In this document: piece by piece, positions 63,268 through 64,000 of the stretch
Layout: each line of letters opens with the position of its first letter
Position numbering within the stretch: the stretch's first letter is position 1
Assembly: GCF_029227915.1 (NCBI RefSeq)
Contig: NC_079883.1
Span: forward strand, 29,328,001-29,392,000
Source: Hydractinia symbiolongicarpus
Lineage: Eukaryota; Cnidaria; Hydrozoa; Anthoathecata; Hydractiniidae
Direction of reading: 5' to 3'
Length of the DNA stretch: 64,000 bases
Translations under genes and position numbers: made by a program
The notes under the pieces: model-generated
What the model was told of the DNA's origin: nothing
The model's database searches: none
The model's input: only the letters and a program-made list of their open reading frames with translations

Positions 63268-64000
63268 ACAACGGCTGCGTCTCATATTCGTACCAACATG
63301 TATTTAGTGATATCTTTCCGATATTACTAAGTTATATCGCTTTTAACAGTGAAACGATTGACTGTGGGAGTTAATTGAACTAACTTCGGACTATGACCTG
63401 ATAAATGTGATAAATGAGATATTTGGACTCCAAGAAATAACAATCTTCTTAATTTGACATGATTGTCGGAACTCAGCGATAACACTGGGCGCTGTGGTAG
63501 CGCTTCATTTAAAAATTTAAATAAAAAAGTCATTTTTTACTGTGGGACCAATCCTAGCCGTTATCGTGCGCTGAAGAAATAGCAACAGTTTCAAAAACTA
63601 CATTTCATTGACTTTCCAACAGTATCAATCCGTTTGAGTTACAACGGTTGCGTCACATACTCGTACCAACATGTACTTAGCGATACTTTTCTGACATTAA
63701 TAGGTTGCATCGCTTTTAACAGTGAAGCGATTGACTGTAGGACTTAATTGAACTGATTCTGGACTGTGACCTTATAAATGTGATAAATGAGCCAATTGGA
63801 CTCCAAGGAATAACATTCCTCTTAATTCGACATGATTGTTGGGAATCAGCGATTGCACTTGGCGCTGTGGAAGCGCTTCATTTAATAATTAAGATAAAAA
63901 ATTCAGTTTCTACTGTGGGACCAATCCTAGCCGTTATCGCGCGCTGAAGAAATAGAGACAGTATCAAAAACTACATTTCAATGACGTTCTAACGGTATCA
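63268..64000 (+). repeat. 3-monomer HOR (1,116 bp), copy 2, cut by window end
   Basis: Anchors are 63542 and 63915. The copy matches from 'acggctgcgtctc' (63277 pairs with 62161) to the window end. Differences include 'catttcattgac' against 'catttcatttac', and 'gttgggaatcagcg' against 'gttggaaatcagcg'. The array continues beyond base 64000. Confidence 0.87.

Larger units (their letters stand above)
1..64000 (+). repeat. Satellite DNA array, 372-373 bp monomer
   Basis: The window is filled by head-to-tail copies of one monomer. I used the word GTGGGACC (variants such as ATGGGACC or GTGTGACC), which follows a T-rich stretch, as the anchor and found it 172 times from 131 to 63915. Of 171 spacings, 167 are 370-374 bp, with a mean of about 372.7. 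All copies lie in the same orientation. No unique DNA, mobile element or gene interrupts the array, and both window edges lie inside monomers. Tandem satellites with higher-order organisation are typical of centromeres and pericentromeres in eukaryotes; assigning this array to a centromere is inference. I do not recognise the monomer as a named family. The many stop codons in all frames and the periodicity of the short open frames argue against coding. Confidence 0.98.

Noticed and set aside
62211-63533. Two 68-codon - strand frames, 1,116 bp apart
   Set aside because: The spacing equals the local 3-monomer HOR and the frame lies wholly in satellite sequence.
1-64000. CRISPR array or phage/plasmid repeat system
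   Set aside because: Repeats are about 373 bp without unique spacers, and there are no associated genes. The structure is that of eukaryotic satellite DNA.
1-64000. Assignment to a named satellite family or species
   Set aside because: I do not recognise the monomer, and length plus AT-richness are shared by many unrelated satellites, so naming one would be a guess.

Overview
The whole 64 kb window is one uninterrupted array of tandem satellite DNA. A monomer of 372-373 bp (about 36% GC in a hand-counted stretch) runs head-to-tail on the + strand from base 1 to base 64000. I located the anchor word GTGGGACC (or its variant) 172 times, from 131 to 63915. Of the 171 spacings, 167 fall between 370 and 374 bp. 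The four exceptions (281, 474, 396, 396) are real structural events: a 92-bp deletion, an out-of-register junction, and a 23-bp insertion present in two amplified copies. I see no protein-coding gene, RNA gene, transposon, inversion or unique sequence. The short open frames recur at the satellite period and are by-products of it.

The organism is certainly a eukaryote, because arrays of this kind with higher-order repeats (HORs) are typical of centromeric or pericentromeric heterochromatin. Nothing identifies the species and I do not recognise the monomer. Its length is about twice a common nucleosome repeat (2 x 186 bp), which fits a phased heterochromatic array, but that is inference.

Monomers fall into recognisable classes. 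Class A has 'gttctaacgg' in the first third, 'gaactgattctgg' in the middle and a 'gattcagcg' tail. Class B has 'gttagcacgcactg', 'gacttcgtg', 'gaactaactttgg' and a 'ggaactcagcg' tail. Class C has 'gcgcgctgtag', 'ctaatggtgtcag', 'aggttgcatcgc' and 'attaaactaac'. Class D has 'gaaagggcgac' and 'cacttactttc'. There are also many hybrids. From 1 to about 4.7 kb the array is a clean A-B alternation organised as an 8-monomer HOR of 2,981 bp. Further right, C and D monomers enter and the array becomes a patchwork of locally amplified units: 4-mers (1,492 bp at 8.1-11.1 kb; 1,491 bp at 12.0-14.9 kb), a 10-monomer-plus-101-bp unit (3,828 bp at 16.3-22.6 kb), a 7-mer (2,607 bp, 27.1-31.2 kb), a 2-mer (744 bp, 31.3-32.8 kb), a 4-mer (1,490 bp, 33.4-36.2 kb), an 8-mer with a 7-mer variant (2,983/2,608 bp, 36.5-49.2 kb), a 6-mer plus 23 bp (2,259 bp, 48.0-52.3 kb), a 3-mer (1,117 bp, 52.3-54.7 kb), a 5-mer (1,865 bp, 57.3-61.1 kb) and a 3-mer (1,116 bp, 62.2 kb to the end). 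Long-range copies at offsets of about 9.23, 13.5 and 11.6 kb are superimposed.

There is no gene network here. The interest is in array evolution: dated junctions, a short gene-conversion patch, hybrid monomers with clustered switch points, and a conserved 20-bp dyad-symmetric box in essentially every monomer that is a candidate binding site for a centromere or heterochromatin protein. All positions, class calls and similarity judgements were made by eye.
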